From Planctomycetia bacterium (GTDB lineage Bacteria > Planctomycetota > Planctomycetia > Gemmatales > Gemmataceae), in assembly GCA_005773755.1 (NCBI GenBank), contig SXHE01000247.1, forward strand, positions 1-12,629: 12,629 nt of DNA, written 5' to 3'. Under the pieces are notes generated by a model. That model worked only from the letters and a program-made list of their open reading frames with translations, had not been told where the DNA came from and did no database searches. The position numbers and the translations under genes were made by a program. Positions 6,482 to 12,629 of the stretch are shown here, one piece after another (within the stretch, counting starts at the first letter, position 1; every line of letters begins with the position of its first letter).

Positions 6482-6810
6482 GCGAGTAGCCCCTGTTCGC
6501 GCCCCCAATTCAGCCACGCCTCGCGCATCACCGAAACGACGCCCTTCGCATCATCCGGGATGGGGTTCGCGTCCGTGATGACTTCCAGCGCCCAGAACCA
6601 GTGGTCCGGGTCGTCTCGCAGCGCTTCGAGAATCAGCGGCACGACCGGAAGGCCCATTCCGATGATCGCCTGGTACGGGCGCAGCATCGCCATCGTCGTG
6701 GTGTTCGACATGTATTGGGACTGCTCTTTCCACTCGGCCGCGAGTTTACGAAACCGCTCGGCGGTCGTGAGCCGTTCGGCGAGGCGAACGGGTGCAAGCA
6801 GTGCGGACAT
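6478..6810 (-). CDS. Conserved hypothetical protein, HEAT-like helical
   Basis: The 110-aa soluble protein has recognisable conserved blocks: FRKLAAEWKEQ (20-30), YQAIIGMG (46-53) with VVPLIL (56-61), PDHWFWALEVIT (68-79) and a tail with W99, W102 and G103. I recall short proteins of this type in many bacteria, usually beside an NCIAWA-type gene, but know no function. The IIGMG-xx-VPLIL-x-x-L pattern resembles one HEAT/PBS-lyase repeat helix pair (inference). ATG 6810 has GGAG 9 nt upstream, and a TAGAAT box lies on the minus strand at 6850-6845, so it probably has its own promoter. Its stop overlaps the start of the downstream pseudogene (GTGA), indicating former translational coupling. The reading frame itself is intact. 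Confidence 0.7.
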   Translation of the reverse strand: MSALLAPVRLAERLTTAERFRKLAAEWKEQSQYMSNTTTMAMLRPYQAIIGMGLPVVPLILEALRDDPDHWFWALEVITDANPIPDDAKGVVSVMREAWLNWGREQGLLA

Positions 6811-6844
6811 CGGGGAACGCTCCGTGAGCGTGGATGACGCGAGT

Positions 6845-6850
6845 ATTCTA
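6845..6850 (-). promoter_or_regulatory. Putative -10 box TAGAAT
   Basis: TAGAAT on the minus strand, 34 nt before the ATG at 6810, in the 60-nt gap after the purine phosphorylase gene. No -35 resembling TTGACA is visible. The same hexamer occurs at a similar distance before the genes at 11641 and 11785. Confidence 0.35.
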
Positions 6851-6870
6851 CCGCGGCGCGAAACTGCCCG

Positions 6871-7653
6871 CTACGCCGCTGCGATCAGCGCCGCCAGTAG
6901 TTCCCCCATGCGTTCGACGGCGAGCTTCGCGTTCGTCAGCACTTCGGTGTGGTCGAGCGGGGCCCCGCCCAGGCCGGCGGCCTTGTTGGTGATGCACGAG
7001 ATGCCGGCCACTTCCATCCCCAGCCGTACCGCTTCCTCTGCTTCCGTCGCGGTGGACATGCCGACCGCGTCCGCGCCGCACCGCGCCAGCGCGCGGATCT
7101 CGGCCGGGGTTTCGTAGCTCGGCCCGGTGAGCGCCGCGTACACGCCCGCCAGCAGCTCGCGCCCCGCCGCACGCTCGTTCGCTTGCATCGCATCGACGAG
7201 GCACGCGGAGTACGGCTGTGACACCGCGTTGTCACTCGCCAGCCCGCGCCAGGCGGTCGCGTCGAGCAGCTTGATGTGCCCGCGGAGCGCCATCAGATCG
7301 CCCGGTTGGAGCGCGGGGTGAATGCCGCCGGCGGCGTTCGTCAGCACGACGCGCCGCGCGCCGAGTTCGGCCACGGTGCGCACGGTGCCGGTCACCGTCT
7401 GCCAGGAGTGGCCCTCGTAGAAGTGCTGCCGGCCGAGGAACAGCAGCGCGGGCACACCGGCCCATGCGCCGACCGCGAGCCGCCCGCCGTGACCGTGGAC
7501 CGTGGGCGGGACGAGGCCGGGGATGTCGCCGAAGCCCACGGACGCGCGCTCCGCGAACGCCCGTGTCGCCCCGGCGAGGCCGGAGCCGAGTACGACTGCG
7601 GTTCGCGGGGCCAGCGCCGCGGCGGTCCGGGCGAACGCGGCGAACGGAGTCAT
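6871..7653 (-). CDS. Purine nucleoside phosphorylase (trimeric type)
   Basis: The 260-aa enzyme would cleave purine (deoxy)nucleosides with phosphate to base plus ribose-1-phosphate in purine salvage. Family motifs in order: VLGSGL (21-26), HGHGG (53-57), GRQHFYEGH (74-82, H77), LTNAAGG (104-110), GPSYETPAE (177-185, with Y180/E181 at the purine-site Phe200/Glu201 of human PNP), GADAVGMST (193-201) and ITN (N223 equivalent to human Asn243). Glu181 and Asn223 indicate a 6-oxopurine-type site. Length is normal. ATG 7653 gives a TGATG overlap with the upstream stop and has AGG 6 nt upstream; GTG 7656 is an alternative giving a GTGA overlap. Either way it is translationally coupled to the kinase-like gene. 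Confidence 0.92.
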   Translation of the reverse strand: MTPFAAFARTAAALAPRTAVVLGSGLAGATRAFAERASVGFGDIPGLVPPTVHGHGGRLAVGAWAGVPALLFLGRQHFYEGHSWQTVTGTVRTVAELGARRVVLTNAAGGIHPALQPGDLMALRGHIKLLDATAWRGLASDNAVSQPYSACLVDAMQANERAAGRELLAGVYAALTGPSYETPAEIRALARCGADAVGMSTATEAEEAVRLGMEVAGISCITNKAAGLGGAPLDHTEVLTNAKLAVERMGELLAALIAAA

Positions 7654-8390
7654 CACGCGCCTGTGAGGTCTTCGAGAGTGTCGTGCGCGTGGTGCTCGTT
7701 CGGTTCGGTCAGTTCCGTGAGCATCTGCTTGGTGCGCACGGCCCAGCCGACGAACTGCGCCGCGCCTTCCACCCCGAGCCGGTCGGAGTTCACCACCACG
7801 TCGAACGCGGTCACGTCGGACGGGTCGCGGGCGAGCGTCTGGTCGAGGAACAGCGCGCGGCGCTCGTCGCGGGCGCGGACCTCTTCGACCGCTTCCGGGC
7901 GCGTGAGCCGCAGCTCCTGGGCCATGTACGCGACCCGCGAATCGAGCGGGGCGATCACGCGCACGTGGATCGTCGTTTCCGCGGGCAGCAGGAACCCGGC
8001 CGCGCGGCCCACCACGACCGCACTGCCGCGCGCGGCGACCGCCAGTACCAGCCTCACCCGGCGCAGCGATTCGCCCTCGGCGTTCAACCCGTGATAGCGG
8101 AACAACCGGGCGAGTTGGGCGTCGGCCCAGGCAAGTGCGCCCGCGGGCACCTCGGCCAGGAACTGCTCGCGTGCGGTGTCATTCTGCGCGAGGTAATCGA
8201 GGGTGTCGTGGTCGAACACCTGCCAGTCGAGGATTTCGGCCACCTTGCGGGCGATGGTCGTGCCCCGCGCGCCGGCCTGCCGGCTGATGGCAACGGTGAG
8301 GCCGTGCGGCCGGGCCGCCGGCGCGCCGTCCGTTGCGCCGCGGAACCCGTGCAGCGGCACTTCGGTGAGTTCGGTCGGAGGGGCAGACAT
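7653..8390 (-). CDS. Cytidylate kinase-like family protein
   Basis: The 245-aa P-loop protein resembles the cytidylate-kinase-like family (PF13189 as I recall it). After a variable 30-residue N-terminus come LTVAISRQAGARGTTIARKVAE (31-52), a variant P-loop of GxxGxT type, then FDHDTLDYLA (59-68) as in cmk-like proteins, and a VVVGRAAGFLL strand and helix (about 125-135). An arginine-rich helix (EEVRARDERR) fits a lid. It could phosphorylate a nucleoside monophosphate, but PF13189 members are mostly uncharacterised and canonical Cmk is a different subfamily, so the substrate is unknown. It starts 10 nt after the permease stop without a clear Shine-Dalgarno and overlaps the phosphorylase start. 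Confidence 0.8.
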   Translation of the reverse strand: MSAPPTELTEVPLHGFRGATDGAPAARPHGLTVAISRQAGARGTTIARKVAEILDWQVFDHDTLDYLAQNDTAREQFLAEVPAGALAWADAQLARLFRYHGLNAEGESLRRVRLVLAVAARGSAVVVGRAAGFLLPAETTIHVRVIAPLDSRVAYMAQELRLTRPEAVEEVRARDERRALFLDQTLARDPSDVTAFDVVVNSDRLGVEGAAQFVGWAVRTKQMLTELTEPNEHHAHDTLEDLTGA

Positions 8391-8400
8391 CGGGAGGGTC

Positions 8401-9471
8401 TCACACGTCGTCGCGGTACTCGGAGCGCGCGAACAGCCACATGCCCAGGAGCGTGATGCCGACCGTCGCGGAGCCGAGCACCCACCACGCGGTTTCGCTC
8501 GTCACGGCGGCCGTCATCGCGGGTAGCATCTCGACCGGGTACTCCGCGCCGGCCGCTTCATTATACATCAGCGACCGCGCGTAGAACGTCAGACTGAGTA
8601 ACTTCAAGCTGCCCGGCAGCGCCGCGACCACGGCCTCGAAGAAGAACACGTACACCAGCCCGACGACGACCGGGCGGCGGAAGATCGCGCCGACCAGGTG
8701 GAACAGTGACGCGAACGCGACCGTCGCCATCGCCGCCGCGGGCCAGTAGCGCGCGAGCGCCTCGCGCCCGTGCGGCCCGCCCGCGCAGCACACGGCAACG
8801 AACCCGCCCATGCCGAACGCGAGGCACCACGGCAGCGTGCCCACGAACTTGGCCAGGTAGATGCCGCTTCGCGGGATCGGCCGCGTCATCAGCCACACCA
8901 GCGACCGCGACTCGCGGTCCGTGCCGAACGCCCCGCTCGCGTAGGAGAGCGTGAACAGCGGCAGCACGAAGCCCATGAACACGAGGTGAACCACCCAGCG
9001 CGAGTACGTCATGAACCCCCAGTCGTGGAGGAACTTCTCGGACCGCATTACGGCTTTGGGGACCGAGAGAACGAGCGAGCGGAGCGCGTCTTCGGTGGGG
9101 TTGAGCGGGTTGGGCATTTCGTGGTCTCGGAGCGGCCGGACCAGCACGACGTTCGGCTCGACCGGCACCGGCAGGTCCGGCCTCATCATCCAGCCGACCG
9201 CGTGATAGCGGTTGGACGGGCGCAGGCGCTCGGCCTCGTCGCGGTTGGACCCGGCCGCGCGGCGGGCCCGCTGGTCCGCGAGGTTCCACGCCCCGCGCTC
9301 GGTGACGAGCGCGACCCAGGCCACGACGAGCGCGAGCAGGCCGAGCGAGATCCACCCCATCTGCCGCACGCGCCAGTGCCGCTGCGCGCTTTGCACGACC
9401 AGCACGCACCAGGCGCGGAGCGCGGATTGTCGATTCGTACCGTCCGACCCAGGAGCCGCGCCATCGATCAT
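8401..9471 (-). CDS. ABC-2 type transporter permease
   Basis: The 356-aa inner-membrane protein has six predicted membrane segments: about residues 40-57, 159-178, 208-231, 246-264, 268-288 and 328-347. The first is separated from the rest by a roughly 100-residue soluble loop, as in ABC-2 permeases of the DrrB/NatB/gliding type. After the second segment the sequence DRESRSLVWLMTRPIPRSGIYLAKFVG is cut here only by the helix boundary and matches the characteristic re-entrant coupling motif (E/R-x-x-x-L-x-x-L-x-S/T-x-P-x-x-R-x-x-x-x-x-K). No ATPase subunit is encoded in the window, so the transported substrate and partner are unknown. ATG 9471 has GAGG 7 nt upstream; a GTG at 9474 is also possible. 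It lies 31 nt after the WD40 gene and 10 nt before the kinase-like gene. Confidence 0.82.
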   Translation of the reverse strand: MIDGAAPGSDGTNRQSALRAWCVLVVQSAQRHWRVRQMGWISLGLLALVVAWVALVTERGAWNLADQRARRAAGSNRDEAERLRPSNRYHAVGWMMRPDLPVPVEPNVVLVRPLRDHEMPNPLNPTEDALRSLVLSVPKAVMRSEKFLHDWGFMTYSRWVVHLVFMGFVLPLFTLSYASGAFGTDRESRSLVWLMTRPIPRSGIYLAKFVGTLPWCLAFGMGGFVAVCCAGGPHGREALARYWPAAAMATVAFASLFHLVGAIFRRPVVVGLVYVFFFEAVVAALPGSLKLLSLTFYARSLMYNEAAGAEYPVEMLPAMTAAVTSETAWWVLGSATVGITLLGMWLFARSEYRDDV

Positions 9472-9502
9472 CACTGGACCTCGTTGACCTCGATCGTTCG
9501 CC

Positions 9503-10957
9503 TCACTTCACCAACTCCGCGACCGACCACACCTCGACCGTTTTGCCGACGGCCAGAATTACGATGTCGTCGGTGGGGCCGAACGCGAGCGCCTTGACCG
9601 GCACCGGGCGCTTGACGCGGTGAAGCGCCTTGCCGTTCGCCACGTCCCAGATCACCAGCCAGCCGGTGCTGTCGGCGATCAGCAGTCGCGCGCCGGACGG
9701 CGCGAACGACAGCCCGGTGATCGGCGTCACCAGCACCGAGCCGACCGTCGGCTTACCGCCCTTCGCGCTCCAGACGCCGAGGTTGCCCTGCTCGTCGCCG
9801 GTCGCGAAGTCGCCGGTGTTGGCCCGCGCCCACGCCTTCACGGTCGCCTTGTGGTCGCGGCTCTGCGGTTCCGGGCGCATCGTTTCGGACCAGATCGCGA
9901 CGGCCCCGTCGTTCAGCCCCGCGAACAGCCGGTTGCCCGCGCCCCAGGCGAGGAACGTGGGGCCGGGCGCGCCGTTGGGCTTCTGTGGGTCCGCGGCACT
10001 CGCGCCGGGAACCACCTCGTCGCCCTTGCCGGGGAACACGAACGCGGCCTTGTCGGTCTTCTTCGCCGGCGGGTTCGCCACGAATGCGGTCGCCAGGAAC
10101 CGGTGTTGTATCGTGTTCCCGCGAACGGCGGCGAACCGGACCCGCTCGTTCGACAACTCCGGGCCGACGGCGACCGGCGCGCCGGGAACCTTCGCGGGCG
10201 TGACGAACGGCCCGGTGCGCGGTGCCGCGACGACGCCGTTGGTCGTGGTCGCGAACACGAACCGGCTCAAACTGTCGAACTGGAGCCGCGACACGGGGCC
10301 ATCGGCCTTCGGGCCGGGCAGCATCGCGTCGAACGTCGGCTGGTCGAGCGGCCATAGGCGCGTGATGCCGTCGGCGTACCCGATGGCGAGCGAGTTGTTG
10401 TCCGCGGCCAGCGCCAGCGCGGACACATCGGCGGGACCGTCTTCGAGTACGCTCACGCCCTTCGACCGCGCGCGATCGAGGTGCGACGGCGGGCGCGGGC
10501 CGGGGTCCGGGGGCTGAGGAAGTCCCGGCACGCCGGGACCGGGCGGAACCGGCGCGGGCGGCGGGTTCGGCTCGCCCGGCGGCTTCTCCTCGGCCTTCGC
10601 CCGTTCCCGCTCGGCCCCCGTCTGCAAACCGACCATGTACGCGGTCGCGCCGAACAGGAACACAACGGTAACGAGCGCGCCCGCGCTCGCCATCATCACG
10701 AGCTGACCGGGGACCGAGCGCCGGGAAAACAGGACCGTGGCCGCGTTCGCGAGGAACCCGACGGCCGCGAACCCCGCCCCCACCTTCAGCGCGACATCGA
10801 GGCTCAGTGCGGCGGTCTGCGACAGCGCGAGCGGCCCGACCGCGAGGCCCAGCGCGAAGATCAGCGCGGCCCACAGCATCCACCACTTGCGCCGGTAGTC
10901 GGCCGCAAGCGGCACCGGGCGCTCGCCGGCGAGAAAGGTCCGCGTGTCGCGCGCCAA
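9503..10957 (-). CDS. Membrane-anchored WD40-repeat protein
   Basis: The 484-aa product has three membrane segments (about 26-46, 54-76 and 85-110), a charged patch, a proline-rich linker (about 125-157) and then a propeller-like region (172-484). WD-type blade ends are visible as GYADGITRLWPLD, GLNDGAVAIWSE, GDEQGNLGVWSA, GWLVIWDV and KTVEVWSV, so at least five blades, some degenerate. With three helices the propeller should face the side opposite the N-terminus, probably periplasmic if the N-terminus is cytoplasmic. The start is uncertain: TTG at 10957, 6 nt after the upstream stop, gives the longest form; GTG at 10915 would shorten it by 14 residues. Neither has a strong Shine-Dalgarno. 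WD40 domains are protein-interaction scaffolds; the partner is unknown, the adjacent permease being one candidate. Confidence 0.8.
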   Translation of the reverse strand: MARDTRTFLAGERPVPLAADYRRKWWMLWAALIFALGLAVGPLALSQTAALSLDVALKVGAGFAAVGFLANAATVLFSRRSVPGQLVMMASAGALVTVVFLFGATAYMVGLQTGAERERAKAEEKPPGEPNPPPAPVPPGPGVPGLPQPPDPGPRPPSHLDRARSKGVSVLEDGPADVSALALAADNNSLAIGYADGITRLWPLDQPTFDAMLPGPKADGPVSRLQFDSLSRFVFATTTNGVVAAPRTGPFVTPAKVPGAPVAVGPELSNERVRFAAVRGNTIQHRFLATAFVANPPAKKTDKAAFVFPGKGDEVVPGASAADPQKPNGAPGPTFLAWGAGNRLFAGLNDGAVAIWSETMRPEPQSRDHKATVKAWARANTGDFATGDEQGNLGVWSAKGGKPTVGSVLVTPITGLSFAPSGARLLIADSTGWLVIWDVANGKALHRVKRPVPVKALAFGPTDDIVILAVGKTVEVWSVAELVK

Positions 10958-10963
10958 CGGGCG

Positions 10964-11641
10964 CTAGCCGCGGCCGGCGAACCGGACCGTGACGGCCCGG
11001 TTGTCCGGCAGCACGATGAGCAGTTCCCCGGCCGCGGGCGATTCGACCGGTAAGCCGACGGGGACGTACAGGAACGGCTTCATCGGCTCGTGTTCGAGGA
11101 ACATCCCGTGCGGCACGAGTACCGCGAAGCACGGCCCGACGATCTGGCGGAGTGAATCGGCCAGCACCCACACCGGCACGCGAAACGGCGGCTCCGGCTC
11201 GGGCGCGCCCTCCGGGGCCGTGTCGTCGTCGAGCGACAGCGGCCCCTCATCGTCGAGCGACAGCGGCTCCTTCTTGGCGAGCGCGGGGCTTGAGCCAACT
11301 GTTCTTTCTGCTTCTTTCGGTTCTTCCTTCTCTTTGCCCTCGTCTTTCGCTTTCTCTTTCGGCGGGTCTGTGGCTCTGGTCGGCTTCGTGGGCAAATAAG
11401 GAAGCGGGTCTTCCTCTCCAATCAGCGCGGCGGGTTTGGCCCCGGCGCGCGGCGCGGGCGCGGCCGTTGTTAATGTGAGCTTCGGGATGGCGACTGTGGG
11501 CAGATACGCGGACGCCTCCAGCGCCGCGGTCAGGTCGACCGGGGCGAAGCACTTGGGGCATTTGGCCGCCCGCTTCCGGTCCGCGCCGTCGGGCAGCTTG
11601 AGTCGCTTACCGCAGGCCCGGCACACGAGGCGCACCGTCAT
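10964..11641 (-). CDS. Zinc-ribbon protein with charged linker
   Basis: The 225-aa product starts with a treble-cysteine ribbon, CRACGKRLKLPDG ... CPKC (two CxxC pairs within the first 35 residues), followed by a low-complexity linker rich in K, E and P (about 88-115) and an acidic tandem repeat PLSLDDEG/PLSLDDDT (about 124-140). The C-terminal 75 residues form a compact hydrophobic domain (FRVPVWVLADSLRQIVGPC ... VTVRF) that I do not recognise. ATG 11641 is preferred over an upstream in-frame codon at 11677 because a textbook AAGGAGG (11657-11651) lies 9 nt upstream. A TAGAAT box at 11686-11681 could be its -10. It is the first gene of the minus-strand operon and divergent from the Ser/Thr kinase. 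Zinc binding is inferred; function unknown. Confidence 0.75.
   Translation of the reverse strand: MTVRLVCRACGKRLKLPDGADRKRAAKCPKCFAPVDLTAALEASAYLPTVAIPKLTLTTAAPAPRAGAKPAALIGEEDPLPYLPTKPTRATDPPKEKAKDEGKEKEEPKEAERTVGSSPALAKKEPLSLDDEGPLSLDDDTAPEGAPEPEPPFRVPVWVLADSLRQIVGPCFAVLVPHGMFLEHEPMKPFLYVPVGLPVESPAAGELLIVLPDNRAVTVRFAGRG
11226..11267. repeat. 18-bp direct repeat with 24-bp period inside the zinc-ribbon gene
   Basis: TCGTCGAGCGACAGCGGC occurs at 11226-11243 and exactly again at 11250-11267. It encodes the eight-residue tandem PLSLDDE(G/D). The period is a multiple of three, so copy-number change would keep the reading frame. Confidence 0.8.
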
Positions 11642-11680
11642 ATTCGCTGTCCTCCTTACCCGCCTGTTCGCTATCACCCG

Positions 11681-11686
11681 ATTCTA
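11681..11686 (-). promoter_or_regulatory. Putative -10 box TAGAAT for the zinc-ribbon operon
   Basis: TAGAAT on the minus strand, 39 nt before the ATG at 11641, in the 143-nt divergent intergenic region. No acceptable -35 at 16-18 nt. Confidence 0.35.
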
Positions 11687-11745
11687 ATGCCAATCGCGGA
11701 CAACCGGTGTTGTAATCCGCGCCACCCCGCGTCAGGGTGATGCGA

Positions 11746-11751
11746 TAGAAT
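11746..11751 (+). promoter_or_regulatory. Putative -10 box TAGAAT for the Ser/Thr kinase gene
   Basis: TAGAAT on the plus strand, 33 nt before the ATG at 11785. No acceptable -35 is visible. It is 60 nt from the oppositely oriented TAGAAT at 11681-11686. Confidence 0.35.
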
Positions 11752-11784
11752 GGGGACTCTGGAACTTTCCGATCGGGACCGCGA

Positions 11785-12629
11785 ATGTCCACGCGCCGCC
11801 TGACTTGCCCCTGTGGGAACGTTTGGGATCACCTGCTCTCGGAGCCGGTGCCGGCCGACGTGCGCGCGATCTGCCCGTCCTGCACGATGGCGAACACCCA
11901 ACTGCCGGACGAGCCGGCCGCGCACGGCGCGTCGTCCGGCACGGTCGTCACCAACCCGGAGGCGGCGGCCAGCGCGGAAGAGTTCCGCCGCGCGCGGACC
12001 GTCGGGCCGGGTCGCGTGATCGCCGGGTACGAGATCATCGAGGAGATCAACCGCGGCGGCATGGGCGTCATTTACAAGGCCCGGCAGCCGGGCGTCAACC
12101 GGCTCGTCGCCCTCAAGATCATCACCCCGGCGAAACTCGACCAGCCGGGCACCCGCGGCCGGTTCAAGCGCGAGGTCCGCGCGTCCGGCCGGATGAACGA
12201 CCCGTGCATCGTCACCATCTTCCAAACCGAACTCGACGGCGCGGTTCCGTTCGTCGCGATGGAATACGTTCCCGGTATCGACCTGCTGCGGCTCGTCAAG
12301 CAGACCGGCCCGCTGCCCGTCGTCGATGTCGTCTACTACGCGCGCCAGGTGGCCGAGGGCCTGCAACACGCTCACGAGGTGAAGCTGGTTCATCGCGACA
12401 TCAAGCCCTCCAACCTGATGATTAGCCCGTCGCCGCTGGCCCCACAGGAGGGGCGCACGGGGAAACTGCCGCGGGTCAAGATTCTGGACATGGGCCTGGC
12501 GCGCATCCTCGAAGACGATCCCGACCCCGAAACCAACGAGCTGACGCACCCCGGCGTGTTCGTCGGCACGCCGGACTACGTCGCGCCCGAACAGGCCGAG
12601 AACCCGCGCGCCGCGGACACCCGCTCCGA
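11785..12629 (+). CDS. Hanks-type Ser/Thr protein kinase with N-terminal cysteine motif, 3' truncated by the window
   Basis: The frame is open from ATG 11785 to the window end (281 complete codons). An N-terminal C8-x-C10 ... C30-x-x-C33 motif suggests a small zinc ribbon. The kinase domain starts near residue 82 with glycine loop INRGGMGVIYKA (88-99), ATP lysine K111 in VALKII, helix-C glutamate E130, catalytic HRDIKPSN (D205, N210), metal-binding DMG in place of DFG (D235) and GTPDYVAPEQ, the P+1/APE segment. All catalytic residues seen are present, so it should be active. The missing C-terminus probably holds the rest of the C-lobe and any sensor domain. A weak GGGA (11775-11778) lies 6 nt upstream of the ATG. 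It is divergent from the zinc-ribbon operon. Confidence 0.92.
   Translation, partial: MSTRRLTCPCGNVWDHLLSEPVPADVRAICPSCTMANTQLPDEPAAHGASSGTVVTNPEAAASAEEFRRARTVGPGRVIAGYEIIEEINRGGMGVIYKARQPGVNRLVALKIITPAKLDQPGTRGRFKREVRASGRMNDPCIVTIFQTELDGAVPFVAMEYVPGIDLLRLVKQTGPLPVVDVVYYARQVAEGLQHAHEVKLVHRDIKPSNLMISPSPLAPQEGRTGKLPRVKILDMGLARILEDDPDPETNELTHPGVFVGTPDYVAPEQAENPRAADTRS

Noticed and set aside
7276..8456. Plus-strand frames of 272 and 330 codons opposite the phosphorylase and kinase-like genes
   Set aside because: Both are antisense to genes with strong motifs and show no family pattern.

Overview
The window reads as a high-GC chromosomal segment of a planctomycete, most likely a member of the Gemmataceae (Gemmata or a close relative). 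This is inferred from the strong G/C third-position bias, a Hanks-type Ser/Thr kinase with an N-terminal cysteine motif, a small CxxC...CxxC protein with a low-complexity linker, a membrane-anchored WD40 protein, a CRTAC1-type FG-GAP protein, a secretin-like exported protein and a bacterial acetylpolyamine-amidohydrolase/histone-deacetylase homologue. No rRNA, tRNA, CRISPR array, transposase or integrase was seen.

Layout. Positions 153-575 (+) encode a small lipoprotein ending in a good rho-independent terminator (608-642). Positions 720-2114 (+) encode a CRTAC1-like FG-GAP/ASPIC-UnbV protein, which converges on rlmI (2134-3321, -), a 23S rRNA m5C methyltransferase. Upstream of rlmI on the same strand are a BIME-like pair of inverted GC palindromes (3331-3410) and an orphan CheY-like response regulator (3411-3839, -). 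Divergent from it is an acetylpolyamine amidohydrolase/HDAC-family gene (3962-4984, +), followed by a secretin-like exported protein (5051-6043, +). The divergent intergenic region carries inverted arrays of one heptanucleotide, so both genes have the same ACACCAA-type repeat in their leader and no Shine-Dalgarno box.

From 6033 to 11641 everything is on the minus strand. In transcription order: zinc-ribbon protein, three-TM WD40 protein, ABC-2 type permease, cytidylate-kinase-like protein and purine nucleoside phosphorylase, with gaps of about 0-31 nt (an apparent operon). A separate small pair follows: an intact 110-aa HEAT-like protein, and a pseudogene (in-frame TGA plus a 1-nt frameshift) of a Cys/His family marked by an NCIAWA motif. 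The two overlap by GTGA. At 11785 a divergent Ser/Thr kinase starts and runs off the window end.

The best candidates for an undescribed system are (1) the HEAT-like/NCIAWA two-gene cassette, broken here, and (2) the repeat-driven intergenic architecture between 3331 and 3961. Most other genes belong to known families, with ordinary housekeeping or planctomycete-typical content.
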